Made by a program: the position numbers and the translations under genes
Origin: a virus
DNA: 64,000 nucleotides
IMG/VR virus record: IMGVR_UViG_3300027971_000043
Location: 1-64,000 of that record
Direction: 5' to 3' (one strand)
Notes under the pieces: model-generated
Databases searched by the model: none
What the model was told of the DNA's origin: nothing
What the model saw: the letters and a program-made list of their open reading frames with translations, nothing else
Shown: in pieces, positions 1 to 7,412 of the stretch
Layout: each line of letters begins with the position of its first letter
How positions within the stretch are numbered: position 1 is the stretch's first letter

Positions 1-28
1 CGGTAGCCGCGTTGCTTGGAGGTGCAGT

Positions 29-979
29 ATGTATATTCTTAGCCGTAGTTTGGTTCGAATTGTGGGGGTATTTGCGATCATTCTGTCGTCGGTTGCTGGA
101 GCAGAAGAAAGACAAATACTTCCTTCTGTAGTCAGAATTCAGGTAATCACACCCAACGGTACCATGAGGGGTACGGGGTTTGCGGTTGAGGGTGGCGTCA
201 TCACAGCTGCCCACGTAGTCGAGAAATCAAACGAAGTCGATATCCTGTGCGGAGACGGCGACGATACGGTGGCATTTAGCGGTGATGTAGTCCGGAAAGA
301 TACTTTACTAGACCTTGCGTTTATTAAAGTTAAGAACGACTTTGACAAAGTTATTGATTTGCCGCCGGTCAAGTTCGACACGTCATTCCCCGTGAACCCC
401 GGTATCCCTGTTTATGCCATTGGCAATTCTTTGGGATTTACCCGTTCTATTTCCGCGGGCATCGTATCTGCCTCCGGTAAGAAGTCGGGAGAACGTTTCC
501 TGTATTCCGATGTGCTAACCAGGAAAGGCAACTCGGGCGGGCCGTTGGTCAACTCAAAGGGTGAGGTTATCGCCATTACTCTGGGGACAATCGACTTCAA
601 TGTAATAGGAGAAGCTAAGACAAAGGATTCCAATCCTGAGTTTACTTACTGCGTCCCGGCAGCTGATATCGTTGAGTTCCTAGAATCCCATAAGACCAAT
701 AGAAAGAACAATGCTTTCGTGGGCGTCCTTGGTAAATCGGTTACCACGGGTTTAGACCACCCTGGACTTGAGCAAGCCCTCCAGATAACGCGTACAGTGC
801 GTCCCTGTGGCCTCCAGGCGGGCGATATAGTCTATCTGTTAGCAGATCAGCCAATCACCTCACAACGCGATATAGTAAGGGTTATACGCACATTACAGCC
901 TGGTTCGCTGGTTAAGGCTGATATCCTTAGGAACGGTAAGTTCGAGACAGTTAATGTTTCTGTAGCTGAAACTCCTTAA
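29..979 (+). CDS. Exported HtrA/DegP-like serine protease with PDZ domain
   Basis: A 316-aa protein that begins with a signal peptide (hydrophobic residues about 8-24, AGA cleavage region), followed by a trypsin-fold protease domain. The triad is visible as His62 in ITAAHVV, Asp95 in LLDLAFI and Ser169 in GNSGGP. A single PDZ-like domain follows (about residues 250-310, with GLQAGDIV). By family, HtrA/DegP enzymes degrade or refold proteins in the periplasm, so it should act outside the cytoplasm of the infected cell. The start is set by a strong GGAGG site upstream. The next gene starts 1 nt after its stop, so the two are probably cotranscribed. Length and triad are intact. Family assignment is firm; the reason a phage carries it is unknown. 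Confidence 0.88.
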   Translation: MYILSRSLVRIVGVFAIILSSVAGAEERQILPSVVRIQVITPNGTMRGTGFAVEGGVITAAHVVEKSNEVDILCGDGDDTVAFSGDVVRKDTLLDLAFIKVKNDFDKVIDLPPVKFDTSFPVNPGIPVYAIGNSLGFTRSISAGIVSASGKKSGERFLYSDVLTRKGNSGGPLVNSKGEVIAITLGTIDFNVIGEAKTKDSNPEFTYCVPAADIVEFLESHKTNRKNNAFVGVLGKSVTTGLDHPGLEQALQITRTVRPCGLQAGDIVYLLADQPITSQRDIVRVIRTLQPGSLVKADILRNGKFETVNVSVAETP

Positions 980-980
980 C

Positions 981-1544
981 GTGACTTTTGATACCCGTAC
1001 CGACCTGGTTAGGAACCTGGTTAGATCGGGAGGAGTAATCGCGGAGGTCGGAGTCCTCAACGGAGAGTTTTCAAAAGAGCTTATCAACATCCTCAACCCT
1101 TCCAGGATCTACATGATCGACCGATTCGCGGGCAACTGCTTCTCGGGAGATCGGGATGGAAACAACGGAGCAGTTTACGATCTAAATGCAGCTCACAGCA
1201 GTCTTGTGGAATATGCTAAGTCGAATCCAGCGGTAACTGTTTTGAGGGGGGATAGTTCAACGTTGTTGGGCACGTTAGAACCTGACTCGCTGGATATGGT
1301 CTATCTGGACGGTGACCATGAGTACTCGGGTTGCAAGAAGGACGTAATTGCGTCCTGGAGGCTATTAAAGGCCGGTGGATGGCTTATGGGCCACGACTAC
1401 GCTACCAACATGGACAAAGCGAAATCTAACTATGTTTTTGGCGTAAAGAAGGCTATCGACGAATTCTGTCAGAACTATAACCAATCCATCCATGCCCTTG
1501 GAAACGATGGTATGGTATCCTTTGCTATTAAGATCTCTAAGTAA
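981..1544 (+). CDS. Class I SAM-dependent methyltransferase (Methyltransf_24-like)
   Basis: A 187-aa Rossmann-type methyltransferase starting at GTG. Motif I is AEVGVLNGEFSKEL (residues 21-34). An acidic residue that could bind the SAM ribose is in YMIDRF (Asp47), and motif IV is MVYLDGDHEYSG (about 107-118), followed by LLKAGGWLMGHDY. This pattern is typical of small FkbM- or Methyltransf_24-type enzymes that often modify sugars or surface glycans. It lies 1 nt after the protease gene and near two glycosyltransferases, so a role in glycan or capsule modification is plausible. The substrate cannot be read from the sequence; a protein or nucleic-acid target is possible. Confidence 0.8.
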   Translation: MTFDTRTDLVRNLVRSGGVIAEVGVLNGEFSKELINILNPSRIYMIDRFAGNCFSGDRDGNNGAVYDLNAAHSSLVEYAKSNPAVTVLRGDSSTLLGTLEPDSLDMVYLDGDHEYSGCKKDVIASWRLLKAGGWLMGHDYATNMDKAKSNYVFGVKKAIDEFCQNYNQSIHALGNDGMVSFAIKISK

Positions 1545-1947
1545 TTGCATTAAAAGTGGAAGCACTTCTGCTTTCAGCAAAGAGACTTACGTAGGGTACA
1601 TGTACGTTTTGTAAGTCGTTGATACATGGATAGGGTGGGGGTATGAAACGATGGTCGAATTGATCTATGTGGTTGAGTATTAGGATTCTAGGATTCGAAG
1701 GGTGGTAGGGTGGGGGGTGTAGGGGTGGTTTTGAACTCGTTGTTCCTACAGCTTTGTGTGTGCGGCGTGTGTGTGCAAACACCCGGAACGAGTTGGGATA
1801 CCCCCACCCAGTGGGACCACCCCCACCCTCTCTTTCTTTATATTTATATATATTAATAGTAAACATACACTTAGACAAGGACCCAAGGTTCGAAATTTGG
1901 GTGGGGGTACCCATTTTTGACCCCCCACCCTAGAGCATACCCCCACC
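1545..1947. repeat. Non-coding convergent region with G-rich inverted repeats
   Basis: This 403-bp gap between convergent genes has no convincing ORF. It carries about seven copies of the motif TAGGGTGGGGGTA or its complement: 1631-1643, 1706-1717, 1799-1810 (reverse), 1819-1829 (reverse), 1897-1909, 1920-1932 (reverse) and 1938-1950 (reverse). The last copy supplies the stop codon of the next minus-strand gene. Inverted pairs such as 1899-1907 with 1921-1931 can fold into strong hairpins, so at least part of the region probably terminates transcription from both sides. Other inverted repeats are GACTTAC at 1584-1590 with GTAAGTC at 1611-1617, and a long-range pair around 1735-1795 flanking a GT-rich stretch. 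Confidence 0.6.
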
Positions 1948-2667
1948 CTAAATCGTAGCCCTTTGGGGCCAAACTCGAAGCAACGAAGCCATTTCCTCAT
2001 ATTTATCGACCATGGTCTTCTTGAACCCGCAGAAATGGTGCAATCGCTTGGATAGGTCAAATTCGTTGTAGCCGGCGAACAGTTGTACCTTTTGGGCTAT
2101 GTCGTGGCACTTGCCCACCTCGAAGTCTGTCGACAGGCAGATACCGTAGTTATAGGATGACTGCTCCAGGATAGCGTCATCTGGTAGTATCGTTTGGATA
2201 TGGGGCTCAAACAAGGATCTGACCTTGGCCGTGAACCTTAGGTCTTTGAACCCAAAGGTCCCAGCATTTAGCCCTTTTAGCATAGTGAACTTTAGCCTAT
2301 CCAAATTGGGTGCTCGCTTGTACTGAAACCATTCGTGACACATATCGTGCCGCTCTTCGGTTACAATCGTAAAGTCTTTGGTGGGGTCGATCAAATCCAT
2401 CGGGTTGCCGAAGTAGATAATGTCCGGGTCAAGAAACAGATAGTAGTCATATCCCTTAGGGATAAGTTCTGAGTACTTGAGGAAACCGCCGTACAAGTAG
2501 TCCTTTGAATCTACGATTGTTTTATGTTTGAATCCTTCTGGCCCCGGCTTGTTGGACATTACGCAGAAGTCGACGTTGTCCGGTAGAGTCATGTTCGCGA
2601 CAAGCAGATCGATACATTTGTGAGACTCCTCATTGAAGTCAGTCGCCGTATAGACCAGAACTCTCAC
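1948..2667 (-). CDS. GT8-like glycosyltransferase (GT-A fold)
   Basis: A 239-aa protein with GT-A features: the N-terminus RVLVYTATD, a DxD metal-binding motif FLDPDIIYFGNP (Asp80, Asp82), the GLNAGTFGF segment typical of GT8/glycogenin-like enzymes (about 132-140), and a late LHHFCGFKK motif resembling the HxxGxxKP motif. Such enzymes move a sugar from a nucleotide sugar to an acceptor; the acceptor here is unknown (host surface glycan, phage DNA or protein). It starts at GTG with no close ribosome-binding site. A good promoter has its -10 box only 7 nt before this GTG, so a leaderless transcript is likely. It stands alone on the minus strand. Confidence 0.75.
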   Translation of the reverse strand: MRVLVYTATDFNEESHKCIDLLVANMTLPDNVDFCVMSNKPGPEGFKHKTIVDSKDYLYGGFLKYSELIPKGYDYYLFLDPDIIYFGNPMDLIDPTKDFTIVTEERHDMCHEWFQYKRAPNLDRLKFTMLKGLNAGTFGFKDLRFTAKVRSLFEPHIQTILPDDAILEQSSYNYGICLSTDFEVGKCHDIAQKVQLFAGYNEFDLSKRLHHFCGFKKTMVDKYEEMASLLRVWPQRATI

Positions 2668-2674
2668 GCGGCCG

Positions 2675-2702
2675 ATTGTATTTTGTCCTTTACAAAAGTC
2701 AA
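2675..2702 (-). promoter_or_regulatory. Sigma70-like promoter for the GT8-like gene (leaderless start)
   Basis: On the minus strand the -35 box is TTGACT (2697-2702) and the -10 box is TACAAT (2675-2680), separated by 16 nt. The -10 box ends 7 nt before the GTG at 2667, so transcription should begin at or within a base of the start codon. This matches the promoter pattern seen at several other places in the window. Confidence 0.6.
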
Positions 2703-2726
2703 AGGGATTGAGACACTGTACGGACG

Positions 2727-2945
2727 ATGAAGGCGACCCTTGAGTTTAATCTCCCCGAGGAGGAGACCAATTTTAGATATGCTATGAGCGCACACGATAT
2801 GGCGATGGTCATTACGGATCTTGGAATCTTTCTCCGTTCGAAGATTAAACATGAAATCTCAGATCCCGACCGACTCAACGCTTATGAAAATGTGCGCGAT
2901 GAACTTCATTCTTTGCTCGACGACCGAAACGTCACCCTCCCATGA
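2727..2945 (+). CDS. Conserved small phage protein, unknown function
   Basis: A 72-aa acidic protein (begins MKATLEFNLPEEE, ends DDRNVTLP). Its layout, with an N-terminal beta strand, FNLPEEE, a helical core and a closing RDELHSLLDDRNV, resembles a small hypothetical protein common in tailed phages, though no biochemical role is known. It heads a plus-strand run of genes whose starts and stops overlap or abut. The next gene begins inside its last codon region (ATGA-type overlap at 2942-2945), which implies translational coupling. Confidence 0.7.
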   Translation: MKATLEFNLPEEETNFRYAMSAHDMAMVITDLGIFLRSKIKHEISDPDRLNAYENVRDELHSLLDDRNVTLP

Positions 2946-3169
2946 AGCATCGAATCTTATCCCATCTGTATTACGCCCTGGGGCATGTATGGAGTTACTT
3001 CATGTGCTGGACTGGTTTTGGTTACCGCTTTTACTCTTGGGCGATGGAGAATTCCGTTAACCACGATATTGACTGTTCGCTTTGGAAGCCTGCACCCGAA
3101 AAGAAAATGGCTCGGTACCGGACAGCCCCGTTGGGTAAGAAAAAAAGCAACCGGCGCCGAAGATCGTAA
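2942..3169 (+). CDS. Small hydrophobic/basic phage protein
   Basis: A 75-aa protein with an aromatic, membrane-active N-terminal half (HLYYALGHVWSYFMCWTGFGY) and a very basic tail ending KKKSNRRRRS. Similar proteins with an amphipathic or hydrophobic N-terminus are frequent beside the preceding gene type in other phages, but none has a known function. It overlaps the upstream gene by 4 nt, and the following gene starts directly after its stop. Membrane association is inferred from composition. Confidence 0.55.
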   Translation: MKHRILSHLYYALGHVWSYFMCWTGFGYRFYSWAMENSVNHDIDCSLWKPAPEKKMARYRTAPLGKKKSNRRRRS

Positions 3170-3802
3170 ATGCCCACACTCAACGAAAACATCCCGAGTT
3201 TCAAGGCGCTGGTAAGGAAATCGTTCTTTACCAAAGACGAGACAGATAGAAACGAATTCTACAACGTATACGTGTTTGCCTTGCAGTCATACCCCGGGAC
3301 CATTCTCACCTTCCATGTGATGACCGATGCAGGGATGCTTCGAAGCCGAGTACCCATATCTGAGATCTATACCCACGAGCCCACTAATGACATCCCGTTT
3401 AACTACAAACAGCTTTGGGACTGCTTTAGCGAGAACGTGACCGTCAGCGAGTACAGCTTTCTTGGTTATCACAGAGCCCAGATTGTTTTGAGGGACGGAA
3501 CCAAGGTGTGGGGCACCTACCTATTTACGGTTGACTGGTTTAATAACCCCTACTCGGACGAACCCTCTGATTACAAATGCGGCCATGTGTTCGCCGCGGA
3601 TGACGGGTATTTGCTTTGCATGCCGAACAATCGAATCTTCTGGAGAGACTCCAACTGGGTAACCAAAAAGCTTCCCGAGGACCTCAAGCAATTTAAGGTG
3701 GACACCGAGCTACCTTCTGTGGAGAATCAGTCATCCCGATGGGTGACGGAGGATACAGACTCTTTCTACTACGACATCCATAAAAGAGAAGAGTCAACAT
3801 AA
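3170..3802 (+). CDS. Conserved hypothetical phage protein
   Basis: A 210-aa protein rich in aromatic residues and predicted to be mostly beta. The segment SDYKCGHVFAADDGYLLCMPNNRIFW, split over about residues 133-160, is of a kind repeatedly seen in uncharacterised phage proteins. The start codon directly follows the upstream stop. No enzyme motif, signal peptide or membrane helix is visible. It is probably cotranscribed with the neighbouring glycosyltransferase, 11 nt downstream. Confidence 0.65.
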   Translation: MPTLNENIPSFKALVRKSFFTKDETDRNEFYNVYVFALQSYPGTILTFHVMTDAGMLRSRVPISEIYTHEPTNDIPFNYKQLWDCFSENVTVSEYSFLGYHRAQIVLRDGTKVWGTYLFTVDWFNNPYSDEPSDYKCGHVFAADDGYLLCMPNNRIFWRDSNWVTKKLPEDLKQFKVDTELPSVENQSSRWVTEDTDSFYYDIHKREEST

Positions 3803-3813
3803 AGGAGACACAT

Positions 3814-4569
3814 ATGAAACAACCCAAGATCGTAACCATCGGCACCCCCGCCTACGGCGGCCAGGTAACTAGCGGCTTTGCCACCGCACTAGCCGCATCT
3901 GTTAGCCTGTTCCAGAGCTACAACATGGAGTTGCATTGCATCCTCTTGACCGGACACTCTGTGATTCAGATGGCCCGCAACCGGGTACTTCGCGAGTTCC
4001 TTAAGACGGATAGCGAGATGCTTGTCTGGATTGATTCCGACATTTCATGGAACCCAATGGATTTGCTTAAGCTTTGCTTGCACGACGAGGAAGTAGTTGG
4101 CGCGACTTATCGAAAGAAGGTTGCTACTACCACCGAGTTCACAGTCCAATTGAAACGCGGAAACCTTGACCCCGACAAGCGCGGCTTGCTTGAAGTTGAC
4201 CGTATTGGCACTGGGTTCCTTCGCGTAACCCGCAAAGCCCTTGAAGATTTGACCAAGGACTGCAATCATCTCGACCTGCACAACAAGGCTAGCGAGTCCC
4301 ATACGATTGGCGGATCGGGCAAGTATCAGGACTCCCAGACCGAGTTCATCCACAATGTATTTGAGGTTGGGATTTACAAAGGCGAGTTCCTTTCTGAGGA
4401 CTTCATCTTTTGCGAGAAGCTCAAAGAGAAGGGCTACAAGATTATGATGGATACCAAAATTGATCTTGGCCACGAAGGGCCCTACATATACCGCGGAAGC
4501 ATTTCCCATTTCTTGGAATACATCAAGAAAGAAGATGCCGAGCCCGATGGTAAAGACAAAGTGGATTGA
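3814..4569 (+). CDS. GT-A type glycosyltransferase
   Basis: A 251-aa protein with a clear GT-A N-terminus (KIVTIGTPAYGG), an Anp1-like segment (SVIQMARNRVLREFL) and a DxD motif in MLVWIDSDIS (Asp74, Asp76). It then has GATYRKK and a C-terminal SEDFIFCEKLKEKGYK segment typical of the acidic catalytic loop. A strong AAAGGAGACACAT site precedes the ATG. The product should transfer sugar from a nucleotide donor; the acceptor is unknown. It is distinct from the GT8-like enzyme on the other strand. The next gene starts inside its 3' end (overlap of about 23 nt). Confidence 0.78.
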   Translation: MKQPKIVTIGTPAYGGQVTSGFATALAASVSLFQSYNMELHCILLTGHSVIQMARNRVLREFLKTDSEMLVWIDSDISWNPMDLLKLCLHDEEVVGATYRKKVATTTEFTVQLKRGNLDPDKRGLLEVDRIGTGFLRVTRKALEDLTKDCNHLDLHNKASESHTIGGSGKYQDSQTEFIHNVFEVGIYKGEFLSEDFIFCEKLKEKGYKIMMDTKIDLGHEGPYIYRGSISHFLEYIKKEDAEPDGKDKVD

Positions 4570-4960
4570 CCTAGCCATGCGGCTGGCCGACGCCGCGGCA
4601 AAAACAAGTCAGGATCAGTTCGTCCGAGTCGGCGCAGCGGTGCTCCGGGAAGACGGCTCCGTATGCGGGATTGGATACAACGGATATCCCCCGGGCTTTG
4701 AACTAACCAAACAGGAATCCTTGGACCGCGATTACCGGCGGGACTTTATGGTCCATGCCGAGACCAATGCCCTTGCTTACAGTCGCCCGGGCGAGCCACA
4801 CCTTTTGGCCGTCACTTACCCGCCTTGTAAAGCTTGCGTCCTGGAAGCAGTCCGATATGGCGTCAAATACATTGCTTACCGCGAGAGCAAGGATCGCGAC
4901 ATCTTTCCGTCTGACTACTTGGCGGCTCGGCTCGGTGTTACTTTGATCGTAGAAAAATAA
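4547..4960 (+). CDS. Deoxycytidylate (dCMP) deaminase
   Basis: A 137-aa zinc-dependent deaminase with the metal ligands and general acid in HAETNA (His70, Glu72) and YPPCKAC (Cys94, Cys97), plus the substrate segment GYNGYPPGFE. By family it converts dCMP to dUMP, feeding dTMP synthesis for phage DNA replication. The ATG at 4547 is preferred, giving a typical family length; an ATG at 4535 is in frame as an alternative, and both overlap the upstream gene. No thymidylate synthase is seen in the window. Confidence 0.9.
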   Translation: MVKTKWIDLAMRLADAAAKTSQDQFVRVGAAVLREDGSVCGIGYNGYPPGFELTKQESLDRDYRRDFMVHAETNALAYSRPGEPHLLAVTYPPCKACVLEAVRYGVKYIAYRESKDRDIFPSDYLAARLGVTLIVEK

Positions 4961-5005
4961 AATAAATTTTTAAAGTACATATACGGTATTTTGGGTTTTT
5001 TCCGA

Positions 5006-5070
5006 GGGGGGTGGGGGTGGGGGTGCGTATCTCCTATGGGTAGATGATCCGATAGGATCGCCAACCCATA
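5006..5070 (+). promoter_or_regulatory. G-rich tract and compound leader hairpin with GATA tetraloop
   Basis: The leader of the next gene has a G-rich tract (about 5006-5024, three GGGGG runs separated by T) followed by a two-storey hairpin. The outer stem TATGGGT (5035-5041) pairs with ACCCATA (5064-5070). The inner stem GATCC (5046-5050) pairs with GGATC (5055-5059) around a GATA loop (5051-5054). The ribosome-binding site AAGGA and the ATG at 5094 lie just after it. The hairpin is perfect and probably structures the mRNA leader. The G tract resembles the repeats at 1631-1950. Confidence 0.6.
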
Positions 5071-5093
5071 ACACTAAAAAGGAATAACATAAA

Positions 5094-5591
5094 ATGAAAT
5101 CGAAACAAGTAGCAATCAGCACAGCGAAAGACGCACTCGCACTCGTGGCGTCAACGGCGGAAAAAATCGTGGTTCGTTCGGCGAATGTCGAGCGAGCGAT
5201 CAAACCCAAATACGCATCATTTCACGATGGCGTTGCCTTGGGAATGTCGGGAAGAATCCTCTCACAAAAGAAATACGATGAAGCATACGGCAAGAGGATG
5301 ACACCAGAGGCTCTCTCCCTCTCCTACCAAGCGATTCAAGAAAAGATGAACACGCTAGGCGTTGATGCTTTGAATCGTCAAGCCAAGGCGGTAGGTGACG
5401 GCAAGCGTAAGGTGACTCGCATCTTCGCAAACCTCTCCAATGGTCGCACCATTGTCGAGACGATCACCACTAACAAGATGATCGACATCGAAGCCGTGGT
5501 CGAGGAGACGAAATTGAATGGCAAGGCGTGCGTATCTGCGGAACAGGCACAGGCCATTGCCCGCAACTTGGCGAGGCACAAACTCGCCTAA
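5094..5591 (+). CDS. Hypothetical basic protein with its own leader and terminator
   Basis: A 165-aa basic, alanine-rich protein with no recognised domain; it looks largely helical. It is unusual in being a single-gene unit: a structured leader lies upstream, a strong intrinsic terminator follows the stop, and neither neighbour overlaps it. That layout suggests separate and perhaps abundant expression. DNA or RNA binding would fit the charge but is speculation. Confidence 0.7.
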   Translation: MKSKQVAISTAKDALALVASTAEKIVVRSANVERAIKPKYASFHDGVALGMSGRILSQKKYDEAYGKRMTPEALSLSYQAIQEKMNTLGVDALNRQAKAVGDGKRKVTRIFANLSNGRTIVETITTNKMIDIEAVVEETKLNGKACVSAEQAQAIARNLARHKLA

Positions 5592-5605
5592 CGATTCGAG
5601 GAATC

Positions 5606-5642
5606 GAGGGGGGTGGGGGAAATCCCCACCCTCCTCTTTTTT
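5606..5642 (+). terminator. Intrinsic terminator
   Basis: A 13-bp stem (5606-5618 with 5624-5636, one G-T wobble) closes a GAAAT loop and is followed by six T. A smaller hairpin (CGATTC at 5592-5597 with GAATCG at 5601-5606) sits directly upstream. It ends the 5094 gene and separates it from the convergent minus-strand gene. Confidence 0.85.
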
Positions 5643-5699
5643 GTCAAAATCCAAAATTCACTATCATTATCAAGACAAGTGAGCTCTACATCAATGAAT

Positions 5700-6155
5700 C
5701 TAAGAATCAATGACCTGTCCCGCTACGCTATCGTTTCGAAGAACCGCGAGGTTCACGATGGTCTTGCCATTGCTTCCTTGATTCGAAGAAGCCAAGCCCA
5801 ATGTGGGGCGGGCAATGCGGTCAACCTTTTCGAGGACTTCAATATGATCTTTCAATTCTTTTCTAGTTCCAGGCATCTCGGCTTCGAGGACATCCAAGCT
5901 GTGGTCAACTTGATTGGCGATGCGGTTCAGATATCGGGACTGTTTATCAGTAGCATTCTGCACAACCTGCTTATCTATCTGCGTGCTAAGCTTCACAAGA
6001 TTTGCATCTTTCCGTGCAGCCCACTTGCATCTCCTAGCCTTGCTATCCAAGGTGTTGAGGTTCAAGCCATACGTCGATGCAATGAAGCTACGAGTCTTAC
6101 CACTTACGAAGTCCTTTTCGACAGCCTTCCAGTCAACATTCAAAGCTTTGGGCAT
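5700..6155 (-). CDS. Putative terminase small subunit (HTH protein)
   Basis: A 151-aa protein whose N-terminal third looks like a helix-turn-helix of the small-terminase type: GKTRSFIASTYGLN followed by DSKARRCKWAARK (about residues 18-50). Next comes a helical middle suited to oligomerisation (KQSRYLNRIANQVDHSLDVLEAEM, about 72-95). Small terminases recognise the packaging site and hand DNA to the large subunit. The large subunit is encoded about 50 kb away in this window, which would still be close on a circular map only if the genome is arranged that way. It could instead be a transcription regulator. It is the only minus-strand gene in this region and has its own promoter. Confidence 0.5.
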   Translation of the reverse strand: MPKALNVDWKAVEKDFVSGKTRSFIASTYGLNLNTLDSKARRCKWAARKDANLVKLSTQIDKQVVQNATDKQSRYLNRIANQVDHSLDVLEAEMPGTRKELKDHIEVLEKVDRIARPTLGLASSNQGSNGKTIVNLAVLRNDSVAGQVIDS

Positions 6156-6163
6156 AAGCTGAG

Positions 6164-6194
6164 TTTATAGCCCATCGTGCATTAGGTCAATGCA
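6164..6194 (-). promoter_or_regulatory. Promoter with overlapping operator-like palindrome
   Basis: On the minus strand the -35 box TTGACC (6185-6190) and -10 box TATAAA (6164-6169) are 15 nt apart. The -10 box ends 8 nt before the ATG at 6155, so the transcript should have almost no leader. A perfect inverted repeat TGCATT-AGGTC-AATGCA (6178-6194) covers the -35 box and could be a repressor site. The divergent gene starts at 6240, so one protein could control both directions. Confidence 0.5.
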
Positions 6195-6239
6195 TCTTTG
6201 AATCAATGAAACACCAACCAAGAAAGACACTGAACTACA

Positions 6240-7019
6240 ATGAGTAACCCAGCGTATCTACAGAACTTCGGCAAGCTCCGTAAGGACATGCGGAAGCGTG
6301 AAGTGAGCGACACTATGTCTGCATCGGGCAGATGGGACGACCTGTTCCTCAGGGCAAGCAAGCCCTACCTACGCAAGAAGACTCGCCGTGAGTCAATGCG
6401 TAGGGAGACCAAGGTCTATGTAGCCAAAGGTTGCAAGCCTATCCCATTCATTCCTAACGGAGAGGTCACAACCCTCTTGGGCTTTACCTCTGACCCCTCC
6501 AAGGTCAAGTATCGTCTCGACTCCCCGAGCTATCCATCACGGGCAAGGGAGCTATCCCAAGAAGACCGCAAGCCTCAGACCTTCACCAAGCTTGTGCCTA
6601 CCGAGTGGAAGGATGTCTATTCCTCCCTGCGCTCAATGGTGCACAAGATCAGGATGCGTGACCGCAAGCTGACTAGGCAACTGGTCAAGGACTTCGCCCT
6701 GCTCTGGCCTATCCGCCATTCGCTCGCCAAGTCTGTGGGCAAGCGGGTCGAGGCTGAGATGTCCGCTGGCTTTACGGATGCCGTGCTGGTATCCCGCTCG
6801 CCGTCGGTGCCCAAGGTTGAGATGGTCATCAAGGCCAAGCCTCGCAAGGTCGGCAAGTCTGTCTATGAGGAGTTCGAGAAGATCAAGTCTATCCTACGCA
6901 AGATTGACCACAGCTCTCAACTGGCTCACGAGTCTTGGGATAAGAAGATTGCATCCGAGAGGCAAGATGCAATCCGCCGTCAGCGGGTCTTGCTGTCCAT
7001 CATTGAGGCTGGCAAATGA
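6240..7019 (+). CDS. Hypothetical basic protein, first gene of the long early-type operon
   Basis: A 259-aa, strongly basic protein with many Arg/Lys-rich helical segments (KKTRRESMRRETK, HKIRMRDRKLTRQLVK) and no recognised catalytic motif. It opens a run of plus-strand genes that overlap by a few bases each. The next gene's ATG overlaps its stop (ATGA at 7016-7019). The charge suggests nucleic-acid contact. Function unknown. Confidence 0.7.
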   Translation: MSNPAYLQNFGKLRKDMRKREVSDTMSASGRWDDLFLRASKPYLRKKTRRESMRRETKVYVAKGCKPIPFIPNGEVTTLLGFTSDPSKVKYRLDSPSYPSRARELSQEDRKPQTFTKLVPTEWKDVYSSLRSMVHKIRMRDRKLTRQLVKDFALLWPIRHSLAKSVGKRVEAEMSAGFTDAVLVSRSPSVPKVEMVIKAKPRKVGKSVYEEFEKIKSILRKIDHSSQLAHESWDKKIASERQDAIRRQRVLLSIIEAGK

Positions 7020-7267
7020 ACTGCGTTATCTGTGACGATCTGATTGAACCAGCACGCTTAAACCTAGGCTTTTCAAAGTGCAAGGGCTGTGCCTTTCTGC
7101 ACCCTGAAGTCAAGGTCAAGGGAGCTATGGTCTATTCGGATAAGACGGCGGGGGCAATCAATGTGATGAGTCCTCAAAGCTTCAGTGATTACAAAAGAAT
7201 TTCGCGCAGGGTCGGTCAGCGTTCTGCACTACGGAATGTGCTTGATGCTGGCGGTCGCTCGCAATAA
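7016..7267 (+). CDS. Small zinc-ribbon protein
   Basis: An 83-aa protein with a four-cysteine zinc site near the N-terminus, CVIC (Cys3, Cys6) and CKGC (about 22-25). The segment KGAMVYSDKTAGAINVMSP follows, then a basic tail. Similar C4 miniproteins with the KTAGAINVM segment appear in other phages without known function. It is translationally coupled to the upstream gene. Confidence 0.65.
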   Translation: MNCVICDDLIEPARLNLGFSKCKGCAFLHPEVKVKGAMVYSDKTAGAINVMSPQSFSDYKRISRRVGQRSALRNVLDAGGRSQ

Positions 7268-7286
7268 CCAAAAGGAGACACATACA

Positions 7287-7412
7287 ATGCAAACTGAAAC
7301 GGTAGATTGCCCCGTGTGCAAAGGCACGGGCTTGGATTGGAACAATGTATGGCCGACTGGCATGGCCTCGCACTGCGAGGAATGCGATGGCTACGGCGAG
7401 GTAAACAAATGA
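7287..7412 (+). CDS. Miniprotein with DnaJ-type CxxCxGxG zinc motifs
   Basis: A 41-aa protein. The ATG at 7287 is fixed by the AAAGGAG site at 7271-7277. It holds two cysteine pairs: CPVCKGTG (from Cys8) and CEECDGYG (from Cys30). These match the repeats of the DnaJ zinc-binding domain, here reduced to one ribbon. Similar tiny zinc proteins occur in phages and may modulate host protein complexes, but no target can be named. Its stop overlaps the next ATG. Confidence 0.7.
   Translation: MQTETVDCPVCKGTGLDWNNVWPTGMASHCEECDGYGEVNK

Noticed and set aside
1886-1910. tRNA-like T-loop (GGTTCGAAAT)
   Set aside because: The stem around it is not a T-arm stem and no acceptor, D or anticodon arms fit around it.
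1537-2060. Two minus-strand ORFs across the G-rich region
   Set aside because: Composition follows the GGGTGGGGG repeats, they overlap each other and the GT8 gene, and no ribosome site is present.
2664-2852. Minus-strand ORF opposite the small conserved gene
   Set aside because: It overlaps the plus-strand 72-aa gene and the promoter region, with no recognisable protein pattern.
4045-4578. 177-aa ORF antisense to the glycosyltransferase gene
   Set aside because: Mirror frame of a gene with clear GT motifs; no ribosome site or domain.
5613-6170. Plus-strand ORF antisense to the HTH gene
   Set aside because: Covers the terminator and the complementary strand of a better-supported gene that has its own promoter.
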